A stretch of DNA of 64,000 nucleotides from Streptomyces tuirus (GCA_018195615.1 JAGTPG010000002.1:3414501-3478500); one strand, 5' to 3'; counted from the first letter of the stretch, positions 18,926 to 28,356 are shown. Numbers and translations: made by a program. The notes: a model not told the origin generated them from the letters alone.

Positions 18926-20377
18926 TCACCGGTACTCCGAGAGCCTGCGGCCGATGCCCAGTACCGCGCCCGCGGCGCCGAGCACGGCGAGTACGGCGGC
19001 GCCCGCCGACAGGCCCGTCAGGGCGTCCCGGCCGTCGCCGGCGGCGTGCTTGAACTCGGTCTCCTCGTGCGCGAGTGCCGTGCGCAGGTTCTCGTCGACG
19101 CTGTCGAAGCACTCACCGGTCGCGTTCTTCGTGCCGATGACCATGTCCAGCGCCCGCTGGTAGTTGCCGTTCTCGTCCTGCTCGCGGGCCGCGCCGTGGC
19201 GCTTCTTCCACTCCGTCATGTTGCCCACCGCCGCGCTGACGGGACGCTCGCCCGAGGTGTCGTCGGCGAGTTTCCCGGCCTCCGCCAGGTACTTGCCCAG
19301 GTCGTTCATGTCCGTGCGGAAGTCGTAGTCGTAGGCGTCGTAGGTCTCGTCGCCGACCTTCTTCGTCTCGGCGCCCCGGGCCACCAGGGTCAGGTTCTCG
19401 TTGCCCCGCGCCTTGAGGGAGGCGATGCGGGCGTCGTGCAGGACGTTCAGGGAGCGGACGCCGTGGTCGTAGGAGTCGTTCAGGCCCGCGCGGGCGACGC
19501 TGTGGCCGATGACCAGCCAGAGGAGGACCACGGTCGCGGTGGCCGTGGCGGCGACCAGGCCGTGGTTCAGGACGCGGTTCGTGCGCTGGTAGTTGCGGTG
19601 CTGGGCCCAGGCGAGGGCCGCGAGGGCGGCGACGCCGAGGGCGATGGCCGCCCAGGGGTAGGGCGTGGCGTCAGCGTAGTCCGCGCGCAGGCGCTGGTTC
19701 TCCTTCTTGTACAGGTCCTCCGCCGCCGGGAGCATCTGCTGCTGCATCTTCTCGTTGGCGTAGCGGAGATAGGCGCCGCCGACCGGGAAGCCCTGGCGGT
19801 TGTAGGTGCGGGCGCGTTCGACCAGGCCCTTGTACTCCGGGAGGAGTCTGTTCAGCTTGGCGATGGTCGCGGCCGACGGGGAGTCGGGGTCCGAGCTGGC
19901 GGCGGCGTTGACGAGTTTCTCGGCGGCCGTGCGGATGTTCTTCTCGTACCGGTCGCGGGAGGTGGCCGTCTCCTGACCGCCGGCGAGGAAGCCGCTGGAG
20001 GCGGCGGTGTTGGCGTCCGCGAGGGAGCGGTAGATGTCGGCCGCGTCCGAGCTGAGGGGCTGACTGCTGGTGAGGACGTCGTCGGCGGCGGTCGCGCGCT
20101 CGGTCATCTGCCAGGCGGTGACGGCACCGAAAGCGACGACGAGGAGGGCGAGGACCGCGCCGATGATGCGGAGACGGCCCGGTTCGGTGGTGGCGGCGGC
20201 CCGGAGTTGGTCGAAACCCTCGGCGAAGGCGGTGCGGCGGTGTTGCGGCTCCGGAGGGCCGTGGGGTGTCTGTGTCTGGGGTGGTTGCGCCGGTTGAGCC
20301 GGCACGGCCGGGAGTGTGGACAGGCCCGGGTCCGGGTCCGGTGTTGGTGGCGTGCTGCTCGTCGGCAGGTGTGTCAC
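18926..20377 (-). CDS. GlnX-like four-TM sensor protein
   Basis: A 483-aa membrane protein. The GTG at 20377 is chosen because GGGGGAGG ends five bases upstream; in-frame ATGs above it lack a site. Segments: N-terminal Pro-rich cytosolic tail; TM1 IIGAVLALLVVAFGAVTAW; an external helical domain of about 170 residues; TM2 YPWAAIALGVAALAALAWA; TM3 VAATATATVVLLWLVIGHS; a second external helical domain; TM4 near the C-terminus (GAAVLAVLGAAGAVLG). This is the topology of mycobacterial GlnX, which reports GlnH-bound amino acids to PknG. It is the first gene of the seven-gene operon. Confidence 0.8.
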   Translation of the reverse strand: MTHLPTSSTPPTPDPDPGLSTLPAVPAQPAQPPQTQTPHGPPEPQHRRTAFAEGFDQLRAAATTEPGRLRIIGAVLALLVVAFGAVTAWQMTERATAADDVLTSSQPLSSDAADIYRSLADANTAASSGFLAGGQETATSRDRYEKNIRTAAEKLVNAAASSDPDSPSAATIAKLNRLLPEYKGLVERARTYNRQGFPVGGAYLRYANEKMQQQMLPAAEDLYKKENQRLRADYADATPYPWAAIALGVAALAALAWAQHRNYQRTNRVLNHGLVAATATATVVLLWLVIGHSVARAGLNDSYDHGVRSLNVLHDARIASLKARGNENLTLVARGAETKKVGDETYDAYDYDFRTDMNDLGKYLAEAGKLADDTSGERPVSAAVGNMTEWKKRHGAAREQDENGNYQRALDMVIGTKNATGECFDSVDENLRTALAHEETEFKHAAGDGRDALTGLSAGAAVLAVLGAAGAVLGIGRRLSEYR

Positions 20378-20540
20378 TGTGACCTCCCCCATGGTCATCC
20401 GTCGCCGCAAGTATCCCTTCCGGCACTGACATCCGCACCGGCCTTGCCCCGATCTTGATCGGATCGCAGCGTGAGGCACCACCCCTTGCCCAGGAACACG
20501 TCGGCGGGATCGGTTCGGTTCCCTCGTGGGACGCGCGCGG

Positions 20541-20981
20541 TCACTCGACGTAGCGGCGGAATCCCTGAGCCAGGGCTTCGAAGCCGCACGCCCGGTAGAA
20601 GCTGTGGACGTACTCGTCGTCCGCTGCCAGCAGTTGCACCTTGTAGCAGCCGGCCGACTCCCCCAGCCGCACGGCTGCCTCCATCAGTTGACGCCCGACG
20701 CCCCGCCGCTGGAAGCAGCCGGCCACCACGACGTTCTCCACGAACAGGATGGCCCGGCCGCCGCGGGTGAGATTCGGCATGAGGACGCAGTCCGCCGTCC
20801 CGGCCACGATGCCGTCAGCCTCCGCCACCAGGACGGTCCGCCCCTGCTGCCCGGATATGGCCGCCCAGACGGCCTCCGCGGACGCTCGGGGCAACGGCGC
20901 GTCTTCCGGGTTCAGCTCCCCGTACAGGGCCAGCAGCCCCACCAGGTCCGCCTCGACCGCCGCCCGCACAGTGATCTTCAT
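20541..20981 (-). CDS. GNAT-family N-acetyltransferase
   Basis: A 146-aa single-domain GNAT that transfers acetyl from acetyl-CoA to an unknown amine. The acetyl-CoA-binding strand and loop read ENVVVAGCFQRRGVGRQLMEAAVRLGES (motif A, Q/RxxGxG/A as QRRGVG). The C-terminal FYRACGFE is the usual last motif. No good ribosome site is seen. It stands alone between the PknG operon and the TQXA gene, so context gives no substrate. Confidence 0.85.
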   Translation of the reverse strand: MKITVRAAVEADLVGLLALYGELNPEDAPLPRASAEAVWAAISGQQGRTVLVAEADGIVAGTADCVLMPNLTRGGRAILFVENVVVAGCFQRRGVGRQLMEAAVRLGESAGCYKVQLLAADDEYVHSFYRACGFEALAQGFRRYVE

Positions 20982-21074
20982 GGGCCGAGCCTAGAAGGAG
21001 CGAGCACGAGGTTCCGTTGTGCCATGACTGAACACGGCACGAGATCCCCGGGACGATGAAGACGGGCGGCCCCG

Positions 21075-22484
21075 TCAGTCCCCCGTCGGGGTCCCCCTGC
21101 GGCGGAGTACGAGCACGGTCGCTCCGCCGATGACGACCAGGCCGACGGCTATGCCGGCGATCAGGGGCGTGACCTCGGAGCCGCCGGTTTCCGCGAGGTT
21201 GGTGTCGGAGGCTGTGCCGCCCACCGTCGCCGGGCTCGGTTCGCTCAGGGTCTGTGTGGCCGTGCCCGTCTCGCTGCCCTGGGTCTGGCAGTCCAGCATG
21301 CCCGTGAAGCGCTTGGTGAAGCCGCCGGGGCCGTGGATCGTGAAGTCGTAGGCCTGGTCCTCCTGGAGGGGGACCGTGATCGTCCTGGTCTCGCCCGCGG
21401 CGATGGTGTGCTCGAGGCCCGCCAGTTCGAAGGTGAACGGCTCGTCGCCCTTGTTGGAGGCGATGACGTCCACACCGCCGTCGGCGCAGTTCTTCGCCGC
21501 GGACAGCGCCGGGATCGCACCCTCCTTCGCCCAGGACGCCCCGGCCGTCGCCGACACCGTCGACTCGCTGGACCCGGCCAGGATCTGCGTCTGGCTCCGG
21601 CTCTCGGAGGCGAAGGCGCGACCGACCGGCACGGTCGTCGAGGCCTGCACGGTCAGATCGGCCGTGCCCGCCGCCGCGTCCTCGGGCACGTCGAAGAACA
21701 CCTGTCCGCCGTCGGCGGCTGACGTGATGGCCCTGCCCTGCTTGTCGACGATCCGCACCCCGCTCGTGGCGGCGTCCGCGGGCGGCGACACCGTCACGCT
21801 GCTCGCATTGGTGTGCACCGTCACCGGTCCGAGCCGCTCGCCCGGCCGGCCCGAGACCGCGGGCGGGTCGAGGGTGAGCGAGGCCCGGGGCTCGGGCAGG
21901 TTCCGGGCGCTCTTCTGCAGGTAGTCCGCGAGCTGCTCGGCCTGCGGGTCGAGGGCGTCGACGGCCACGTCGTCCGAGTAGCGCCAGATGGCCACCTGCG
22001 TGCCGGACGCCGCGTCCTGCTCGGTCAGCACACCCCGGACGCCGGCCTTCCGGGCGAGCGCCGCGAGGTCGTTCACCTGCGGGTAGGAGTTCTGCAGGAT
22101 CCAGCGGATCCGCCCCGCGTCCTTGTTGGCGCCCAGGGACGTGCCGCTCCACGGTGTCTCGTGGTACTTGGCGTCCCGCTGCGTGGGGTTGTGCAGGTCG
22201 ACGCAGTACGTCTGGAGCATGCCGCCGCCCTCGACGGACATCTCGAACAGGCCCGCCGACACCCGCTGTTCCCCGGTGTCGCCGTGGATCACGGCGGTGC
22301 CGTACGTCTTGAGCCCGGCTATCGTCGCGGTCGCTCCGCCCTGACTCTGCGTGCTCTCGTCGGCGGCGGCCCGGCCGGCACCGGCCATCACGCCCGCGGC
22401 GACCAGCCCGGACACCAGCGTCGCGGCGCCGAGGCCGGCCGCCCCTCGCCTGCGTACGGACACCTCAGAGAACGAAGCAAACAC
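21075..22484 (-). CDS. Cell-wall-anchored TQXA (thioester) domain surface protein, LAETG
   Basis: A 469-aa secreted protein. GTG 22484 follows GAAGGGG and gives a signal peptide of about 40 residues ending near GRAAA. The TQXA/thioester domain follows: Cys in LQTYCVDLHNPTQ and the partner Gln in GTQVAIWRYSDD can form an internal Cys-Gln thioester for covalent surface attachment. A beta-rich stalk leads to LAETG near the C-terminus, a hydrophobic helix and RRRGT, that is, a class E sortase signal. It lies downstream of ssbB in the same direction, probably as a separate unit. Family proteins display on hyphal walls. Confidence 0.88.
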   Translation of the reverse strand: MFASFSEVSVRRRGAAGLGAATLVSGLVAAGVMAGAGRAAADESTQSQGGATATIAGLKTYGTAVIHGDTGEQRVSAGLFEMSVEGGGMLQTYCVDLHNPTQRDAKYHETPWSGTSLGANKDAGRIRWILQNSYPQVNDLAALARKAGVRGVLTEQDAASGTQVAIWRYSDDVAVDALDPQAEQLADYLQKSARNLPEPRASLTLDPPAVSGRPGERLGPVTVHTNASSVTVSPPADAATSGVRIVDKQGRAITSAADGGQVFFDVPEDAAAGTADLTVQASTTVPVGRAFASESRSQTQILAGSSESTVSATAGASWAKEGAIPALSAAKNCADGGVDVIASNKGDEPFTFELAGLEHTIAAGETRTITVPLQEDQAYDFTIHGPGGFTKRFTGMLDCQTQGSETGTATQTLSEPSPATVGGTASDTNLAETGGSEVTPLIAGIAVGLVVIGGATVLVLRRRGTPTGD

Positions 22485-22759
22485 CAAATTCCCCTTCGAG
22501 CAGGGCCCGTCGACGTGGGGGGTAGGTCCCACCAGCAGAATCAGCCTCACAGACCCCAAGAGCCCCAAGAGCCCCAGAGCTTTCCCGGCATCCTAGGGAC
22601 GCGACTGACGCCGCTTGCCGGAGAGACGGTCGGACAAGGGATCCGACTCGGAATCGTTATCGCCAAGATCCCTTACGAGCAGGGCTTATCGACAAATCCA
22701 CCCCTGACTTTCCGGTGCACACTTGCCGATAGGCCGCAGTTCAGGCGAGCGGCGCGGTG

Positions 22760-22776
22760 ATTGACGTCACGTCAAT
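22760..22776. promoter_or_regulatory. Inverted repeat at the 3' end of ssbB
   Basis: ATTGACGT-C-ACGTCAAT is an 8-bp perfect dyad with a single central base overlapping the ssbB stop codon (22767-22769). It is AT-richer than its surroundings and has no T-run, so it looks more like a protein-binding site for the downstream TQXA gene than a terminator. Confidence 0.3.
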
Positions 22777-23243
22777 ACTGCCGCCTCTGCTGGTTGTTGA
22801 GGTGGGGCGTCTGCCGCTGTCGCCGAACCGTTCGGCGGGGTCTCCCAGTTGGGCTCGGACTGTGTCGGTGCGGTCGTCGTCTCCGGCCTGCCACCTCGCC
22901 GGAACGCCGAGGTACCCCAGGCGAGATCGTGACCGATCGACACCGCGTCGATGTCCGCCGAGGTCCAGCTCTGCCCCTCGCGCACATCGGTCCGCACCTT
23001 GAGCCTGCCCTGCACGATCACCGGCTCCCCTACCGTCAGGGACGCCGCCGTGTTCGTGGCGAGCTGCCGGTTGGCCCACACCGTGAAGAAGTTGGTGTGG
23101 CCGTCCGTCCACAGGTTCTTCTCGCGGTCCCAGTAGCGCGCGGTCACCGCCAGCCGGAACCTCGCCGACGGGCCGGACGCCATCTCCCGGTACACCGGCT
23201 GCGTCGCCACCCTGCCGACCGCGCACACCATCGTCTCGTTCAT
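22767..23243 (-). CDS. ssbB: Single-stranded DNA-binding protein SsbB
   Basis: A 158-aa OB-fold protein. The N-terminal 110 residues are the SSB domain (MNETMVCAVGRVATQPVYRE..., RLAVTARYWDREKN, NFFTVWANRQLA, VIVQGRLKVR). The C-terminus is Pro/Thr-rich and ends AAVLT, without the acidic DDxPF tip of SsbA. That absence marks the actinobacterial SsbB paralogue, needed for chromosome segregation during sporulation in S. coelicolor. GGGAGGGG precedes the ATG. It lies 453 bases downstream of dynB in the same orientation. Confidence 0.9.
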   Translation of the reverse strand: MNETMVCAVGRVATQPVYREMASGPSARFRLAVTARYWDREKNLWTDGHTNFFTVWANRQLATNTAASLTVGEPVIVQGRLKVRTDVREGQSWTSADIDAVSIGHDLAWGTSAFRRGGRPETTTAPTQSEPNWETPPNGSATAADAPPQQPAEAAVLT

Positions 23244-23696
23244 CGCGAACCCCTCCCTTACCCGGGCTCCGGCCCCGGGACCGACACGCGTACGGGCCCG
23301 TCCCGTACGGCTGCACTGCCAGATTGCCGCCGCCGGGCCGAGCCCGCTGAGCGCTGTGGACCGCCGCTCACCTGTGGACAACGCCGTCACCCGGGCGGGT
23401 GAGGCCGAAGGCTCGCGGACGCGACGAAGGGCGGCGCCCGACCGGACGCCGCCCCTTCGTCGCGTGCACATTTCGTCGCGTGCACATTTCGTCGCGTGCA
23501 CATGCGGTCCGTCACAACCGCCACGCCTCCGGAGCCACCGCCTCCGGGATCACGGCCCCATCACGGCCGTCACCGCCAGCACAGCTGTCACAGACACCGT
23601 CACTGCAGTCACTGCAGCCACTGCAGCCACGGCCGGCGTCACAGCCGTGATGCCGTAACGCCGTCACCGCACCGGAATCCGGCCCCGATACCACCA
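23244..23696. other. Repeat-rich intergenic region between dynB and ssbB
   Basis: No gene is supported. Besides the triple 16-mer at 23456-23503 it contains a degenerate CACTGCAG(C/T)CA array at about 23604-23633 and many GTCACNGC words (about 23510-23690). The ssbB promoter should lie at the left side. Confidence 0.5.
23456..23503. repeat. Three perfect tandem copies of a 16-mer
   Basis: TTCGTCGCGTGCACAT is repeated exactly three times (23456-23471, 23472-23487, 23488-23503). It lies in the dynB-ssbB gap, 213 bases upstream of the ssbB start, and each unit contains GTGCAC. It could be a regulator-binding array or a simple expansion. Confidence 0.7.
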
Positions 23697-25637
23697 TCAC
23701 CGCCCCGCTCCCACCACCTTCCCGTACTGCTCCCGAACCTCCCGGTACCGCAGCAGCTCCGCCGCCACCGGATCCAGCACCCGCGCCCTCCCGCAACCGG
23801 CCGCCGCCTCCCGCAACCGGCGTTCCGCGTCCAGGCCGTAGCGCCGGGCCGGGCCGCGGGCCGCCATCCGGCAGCTCCACTCGACGATCGGACCACCGAC
23901 GATGCCGATCACCATCAGCAGCACCGGCACGCCCAGGTTCGGCGACATGACCCCGATGATCTGGCCCAGCAGCCACAGACCGCCCAGGAACTGAAGGACC
24001 GTCATGGACGCCTGGAGCAACACGGCCACCGGCCACCACCCCGGCCGCGGCGGCCGCCCCGACGGCACTCCCGCGCGCACGCTCAGCTCGTCCAGCGCCT
24101 CGGGCAGCCCCTGGGACCCCCGGACGGCCGCCTCGCGCACCGCCTGGGCCCAGGGCGCGGGCAGCCCCGCCGAGGCCCGGTCGGCCACCGTCCGCACCGC
24201 CGTTTCGACCCGCTGCCGGGCGGTGGCCTCCTCGTCGGCCTGTGTGCGTGAGGGGAGCCGGCCCGTCGTGGGCTCGCCACGGTCCTGGTACCAGCGCCAC
24301 AACCGCAGCCAGGGCGTACCGCAGGCGCGGTTGGCGTTGCGCAGCCACGCGCGTTCGGCCGCCTCCCCCGCCGCCGTCGCGCCCACCGCGTCCGCGAGGC
24401 GGTCGGAGAACTCCTCGCGGGCCTGTTCGCTGAGCCCGGTGCGCCGCCGGGTGGCGTAGACGGGCCACAGCCGGGCCGCCGCGATGTCCACGTCGGCCGA
24501 GATGCGGCGGGCCGGCGCCGCGCGCTCCGCGACGAACTGGCCGAGCGCTTCGCGCAGTTCGCCGACGCCGTCCCCGGTGAGCGCGGACAGCGCGAGGACG
24601 GTGGTACCCGGCTCGCCGTACTCCCCGAGGGCGATGCCGTCCTCGTCGAGGAGCCGCCGCAGATCGTCGAGGACCTGGTCGGCGGCTTCCCCGGGCAGAC
24701 GGTCGATCTGGTTGAGGACGACGAACATGACCTCGGCGTGCGCCGCCATCGGACGCAGATAGCGCTCGTGGAGGACGGCGTCGGCGTACTTCTCCGGGTC
24801 GACGACCCAGATGACCGCGTCGACGAGCGCCAGGATGCGGTCGACGTGCTCACGGTGCTGTACGGCCGCCGAGTCGTGGTCGGGCAGGTCGATCAGGACG
24901 AGCCCGCGCAGCTGCGACTCCGCGTCCCCGGTCGGCAGCGGGCGCCGCCGCAGCCGGGGCGGGATGCCGAGCCGTTCGATGAGGCTCGCCGCCCCGTCGC
25001 TCCAACTGCACGCGATGGGTGCCGCCGTGGTGGGACGGCGCAGCCCGGTCTCCGAGATGGTCACCCCGGCGAGCGCGTTGAACAGCTGCGACTTGCCGCT
25101 GCCCGTGGCGCCCGCGATGGCGACGACGGTGTGCTGCCCGGAGAGCCTGCGCCGCGCGGATGCCTCGTCGAGCACCCGGCCCGCCTGTGCCAGCGTCCGG
25201 CTGTCGAGCCGGGTGCGGGAGAGCCCCACCAGTTCGCGCAGCGCCTCCAGCCGGGAGCGCAATGCCGAGTCGTACACCAGAGCGGCCGTCGGCGGCGCGG
25301 CGGCGGCGCGGCTGTCCATGACGGCGTACTGGTGGTCGGCTTCGGCGGTCTCGTTGACCCGCCGTGCGATGAGCCCGTCGTCCCAGGCGCCGGCCGAGTC
25401 GGTGCGCCCCACGGCGTCTGCACGGGACGAGGAGTCGCCGCCCGGCGCGGAGGCCCTGTGGACCTTCTGAGCCTCCCGCGCCGTCTGAGCCTCCCGATCC
25501 TCCCGACCCCTCTGGGCCTTTTGTGCATTTTGGGCCTTTTGACCCTTCTCTGATGTGCTCCCGCCGGGTCCCGCCTTGTCCGCGTCGCCCGGCTGGTCGG
25601 AGTGCTCGGTGTGGTCCTGGTCAGTGACGGCGGTCAC
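23697..25637 (-). CDS. dynB: Dynamin-like GTPase DynB (membrane-anchored)
   Basis: A 646-aa GTPase starting with GTG three bases after the dynA stop; GGAGAGG lies inside the dynA end. The first ~100 residues are charged and low in complexity (KAQNAQKAQ...). The GTPase domain has G1 GATGSGKS (176-183), G3 DLPDHDS and G4 NQID. Near residues 550-605 two adjacent hydrophobic segments (VAVLLQASMTVLQFLGGLWLLG; VPVLLMVIGIVGGPIVEW) anchor it. Streptomyces DynA/DynB, as I recall from published work, stabilise FtsZ rings at sporulation septa, DynB being the partner with membrane segments; order and topology here agree. Confidence 0.82.
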   Translation of the reverse strand: MTAVTDQDHTEHSDQPGDADKAGPGGSTSEKGQKAQNAQKAQRGREDREAQTAREAQKVHRASAPGGDSSSRADAVGRTDSAGAWDDGLIARRVNETAEADHQYAVMDSRAAAAPPTAALVYDSALRSRLEALRELVGLSRTRLDSRTLAQAGRVLDEASARRRLSGQHTVVAIAGATGSGKSQLFNALAGVTISETGLRRPTTAAPIACSWSDGAASLIERLGIPPRLRRRPLPTGDAESQLRGLVLIDLPDHDSAAVQHREHVDRILALVDAVIWVVDPEKYADAVLHERYLRPMAAHAEVMFVVLNQIDRLPGEAADQVLDDLRRLLDEDGIALGEYGEPGTTVLALSALTGDGVGELREALGQFVAERAAPARRISADVDIAAARLWPVYATRRRTGLSEQAREEFSDRLADAVGATAAGEAAERAWLRNANRACGTPWLRLWRWYQDRGEPTTGRLPSRTQADEEATARQRVETAVRTVADRASAGLPAPWAQAVREAAVRGSQGLPEALDELSVRAGVPSGRPPRPGWWPVAVLLQASMTVLQFLGGLWLLGQIIGVMSPNLGVPVLLMVIGIVGGPIVEWSCRMAARGPARRYGLDAERRLREAAAGCGRARVLDPVAAELLRYREVREQYGKVVGAGR

Positions 25638-25640
25638 CGG

Positions 25641-27245
25641 TCACCTCTCCTTCTGCAGTACGGACAGCGCGGCGATGAGTTCTGCCTGGGGCTCCGGGTG
25701 GACGTCGAGCGCGTCGAGCGGGGCGAGCCGGCGCTCGCGTTCGGCGTACAGGACCCGGTCCACGTGCTTGACGAGCAGCCGTCCGGCCCGGTCGCGCAGC
25801 CGCAGCGCGCTGTGCGCGCCGATCCGCTCGGCGAGGCTCTCCCCGGCCATCCGCCCGCGGCGGCCGCCCAGCAGGGAGGTGGCGACGAGGGCGGCGACCA
25901 GCTCGGGGTCGGGCGCGAGGTTCCGGTCGAGCTCGCGCACCTCGTCCTCGGCGTACTCCTCGAGCTCCCGCCGCCATCGCCGTACGGCGAGACCGATCCG
26001 GTGCTCGGCGCTCTCCGCCGCCGGTTCGCGGTCGGCGAGCCCGGGCGCGGCCGCCGCGGGTTCGCGCCGCCAGGCGTCGTCGATGCGCTCGTCGGCGGCG
26101 GTGACGGCGCACAGCAGCAGCGTGGCCAGGCTCTCCACGAGCGCGTCGAGGAGCTCACCGGCGGTGCAGTCCAGGGGGAAGGCGCGCCAGCGCTTGAGGG
26201 CGTCCCCGGCGAGCACCGCCCCGGCCTGCAACCGGCCCGCACGCGCGTGTGCTCGCTGTCGTACGCCCCGTCGACGGCGGCGGTGAGCCGCAGGGCGGCG
26301 GCGTACTGTGCGGCGGCGGCGCCGGCCAGTTCGGGCATCCGGGACTTGAGGGAGTCGAGGACGCCGCGCGCCGTGCGGGCCATGACCTGCTGGCGGGCCG
26401 CGGGATCCTGGGCCTGGTGGACCAGCCAGGTGCGCAGCTGGGCGACGGCGGTGGCGGGCAGCAGGCCGCCGCCCCAGGCCGACTCGGGCAGCTCGGGCAC
26501 GGTGAACCGCGGCACCTGCCCGAGGCCGGCCTTGGTGAGCAGCGCTCCGTACTGCCGCGACACCTCGCCGACCACTTGGTGGGGGACCCGGTCGAGGACG
26601 GTGACCAGGGTGACGTCGTACTCCTTGGCGGTGCGCAGCATGTGCCAGGGCACGGCATCGGCGTAGCGGGCGGCCGTGGTGACCATGACCCAGATGTCGG
26701 CCGCGCAGATGAGCTCGGCGGCCAGGACGCGGTTGTCGGAGACCAGGGAGTCGATGTCGGGAGCGTCGAGGAGTGCGAGGCCGGGCGGCAGGGTCTCGGC
26801 GATCTCGACGCGCAGCACGCGCGCGGGTTCTCACCCGGGAGCAGGAGGTCGTCCGTGAGGTCCCGCTGGGGCGCCCACACGCGCGTGAGGTCGGGCAGCA
26901 CCCTCATCCCGCTGAACCAGTGCTGGTCCTCCGGATGGCAGACCAGTACGGGGGTCCGTGTCGTCGGCCGCAGCACGCCCGCCTCGCTGACGCGCCGCCC
27001 CACGAGGGAGTTCACCAGTGTGGACTTGCCGGCTCCGGTGGAGCCCCCACGACGGCCAGAAGTGGCGCTTCGGGCTCTCTCAGCCGGGGCACCAAGTAGT
27101 CGTCGAGCTGCGCGAGCAGTTCGTCGCGGTTGGCACGCGCGCGTGGGGCCCCCGCCAGGGGCAGCGGGAAGCGTGCGGCGGCGACACGCTCGCGCAGGGC
27201 GGAGAGTGCGTCGAGCAGCTGAGGCCGTACGTCCAAGGTCACCAC
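25641..27245 (-). CDS. dynA: Dynamin-like GTPase DynA (three frameshifts)
   Basis: About 535 aa after correction. GTG 27245 (or 27242) gives VTLDVRPQLLDALSALRERV. The P-loop GGSTGAGKST, the LVGRRVSEAGVLRPTTRTP switch region, LLDAPDIDS (G3) and TVLDR (G4-like) are all present but fall in different frames. Breaks: CCCCC 27044-27048, near 26818-26830, and CCC 26236-26238. Total length is consistent with three missing single bases. It has no membrane segment, matching the soluble partner of the dynAB pair. Three independent homopolymer breaks in an otherwise well-conserved frame point to sequencing error, not decay. Confidence 0.8.
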
Positions 27246-27564
27246 ATGCGAAGAATGCCCAATTTTAGGGGATTTCTGAAGCATATGAGCATGTCTGCGC
27301 GCCGACGGAACGCAAGGGACGGAAGGGACGACTGGGACACGGGCACACTCCAGGCATAACGAGTGCACAACACCCGATGCGTCAGACGCCAAAAGCGGTG
27401 CACGATTCGTACCTGCCTGCGATTATCAGGACCGCTTCACCGAACCTCCACATCGAGCCACGGAGGCGAAGCAACAGGGACAAGGACGCGGGAGCCCTAT
27501 CCTTGTCCCCGGCACGTCACGGATCGGCCCACACCAGGGCACCACGACAGAGGCCACCACACCG
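27246..27564. other. Intergenic region between dynA and tRNA-Arg
   Basis: About 320 bases. The dynA promoter must lie near 27246-27300, which is AT-rich for this genome (CCCTAAAATTGGG on the minus strand could hold a -10). No coding signal is supported in the remainder, which leads into the tRNA promoter. Confidence 0.4.
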
Positions 27565-27637
27565 GCCCCCGTAGCTCAGTGGATAGAGCAGGCGCCTTCT
27601 AAGCGCTTGGCCGCAGGTTCGAGTCCTGCCGGGGGCG
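27565..27637 (+). tRNA. tRNA-Arg(UCU)
   Basis: A full cloverleaf folds by eye: acceptor GCCCCCG with CGGGGGC, D arm GCTC/GAGC, anticodon stem GGCGC/GCGCT with loop CTTCTAA (anticodon TCT, reading AGA), variable TGGCC, T arm GCAGG-TTCGAGT-CCTGC, and discriminator G. CCA is not encoded. AGA is a rare codon in Streptomyces. tRNA-Arg genes are common integration sites, but no duplicated 3' end is seen nearby. Confidence 0.95.
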
Positions 27638-27646
27638 CAAGTCTCC

Positions 27647-27671
27647 GCCCTCCCGTTTGGGAGGGCTTTTT
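27647..27671 (+). terminator. Rho-independent terminator of tRNA-Arg
   Basis: GCCCTCCC-GTTT-GGGAGGGC, a perfect 8-bp stem with a tetraloop, followed by TTTTT, ten bases after the tRNA. This is an unusually canonical terminator for this genome. Confidence 0.92.
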
Positions 27672-27938
27672 GCTGGTCAGGGTGCATGTCAGCCGACGCG
27701 ACGAAGCCCCGGACGCCCTCTTGATGATCAAGGGCGGGCTCCGGGCAGTTTCGTGATCTCGGCCGCGGGCCCGGCCGTAATTCGCTTGCCTTGGCCACGG
27801 GTCAACGCATGCGGCCGGTGGTAGTTGTAGTGCCTCGACGCTCAGGGGCGCATTCGCGTGGGGCACTCGTCGTCCTCTCCAAGTCGGACGACGGCAGGCG
27901 CGACGCCCTCGCGTGCGCGCCTGCCGCATTGCGGCCTT

Positions 27939-28304
27939 TCAGTCCTGCGGTGCGACGCGGATACGGTTCCCGTCAGGATCGGCTGCGAGGAAGGTCAGCC
28001 CGAACCCCGCATCATGAGGCTCGCGCAGGATCGTGACCCCCTTGGACTTCCACTGCTTGAAGATCGCGTTGAGCTCGTCGGGTCCACCGTCGATGGCCAG
28101 ACAAACCTCACTGGTGCGCGGGACGTCCGGTGACAGATCCTCCAACTGGCCGGACCACACGGCGAGATCAGCGCCTGGCCCGAGGTCGAAGGTGATGTAT
28201 CCCGGAGTCTCGAACGAGGGGCTCATGCCGAGGAGGTCGCCATAGAAACGAGCTGCGGCGGGAGCGTCGTTCACGTAGACGATGGACACGACGGATCGGG
28301 TCAT
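27939..28304 (-). CDS. VOC-family (glyoxalase/bleomycin-resistance-like) protein
   Basis: A 121-aa vicinal-oxygen-chelate protein: SIVYVNDAPAAARFYGDLLGM opens the first beta-alpha-beta module and DAGFGLTFLAADPDGNRIRV closes the second. Metal ligands are not obvious: the usual first-module His is absent (IVYVND), and the second-module Glu position reads N in DPDGNRI, so it may be a binding protein and not an enzyme. AAGGAAG precedes the ATG at 28304. It is divergent from the WYL regulator 53 bases away and is probably controlled by it. Confidence 0.85.
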   Translation of the reverse strand: MTRSVVSIVYVNDAPAAARFYGDLLGMSPSFETPGYITFDLGPGADLAVWSGQLEDLSPDVPRTSEVCLAIDGGPDELNAIFKQWKSKGVTILREPHDAGFGLTFLAADPDGNRIRVAPQD

Positions 28305-28356
28305 GGTTCTTCCTTTTCGCAGGTGGTAGGTACGCATCCACCAGCCTGACCGGGAT

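Noticed and set aside
23456..23503. Possible CRISPR array
   Set aside because: Three 16-bp copies are directly abutting with no spacers and no cas genes.
27565..27938. Integrative element at tRNA-Arg
   Set aside because: No duplicated tRNA 3' end and no integrase near the tRNA.
27791..28036. Plus frame downstream of tRNA-Arg
   Set aside because: Overlaps the VOC gene on the other strand and lacks domain content.
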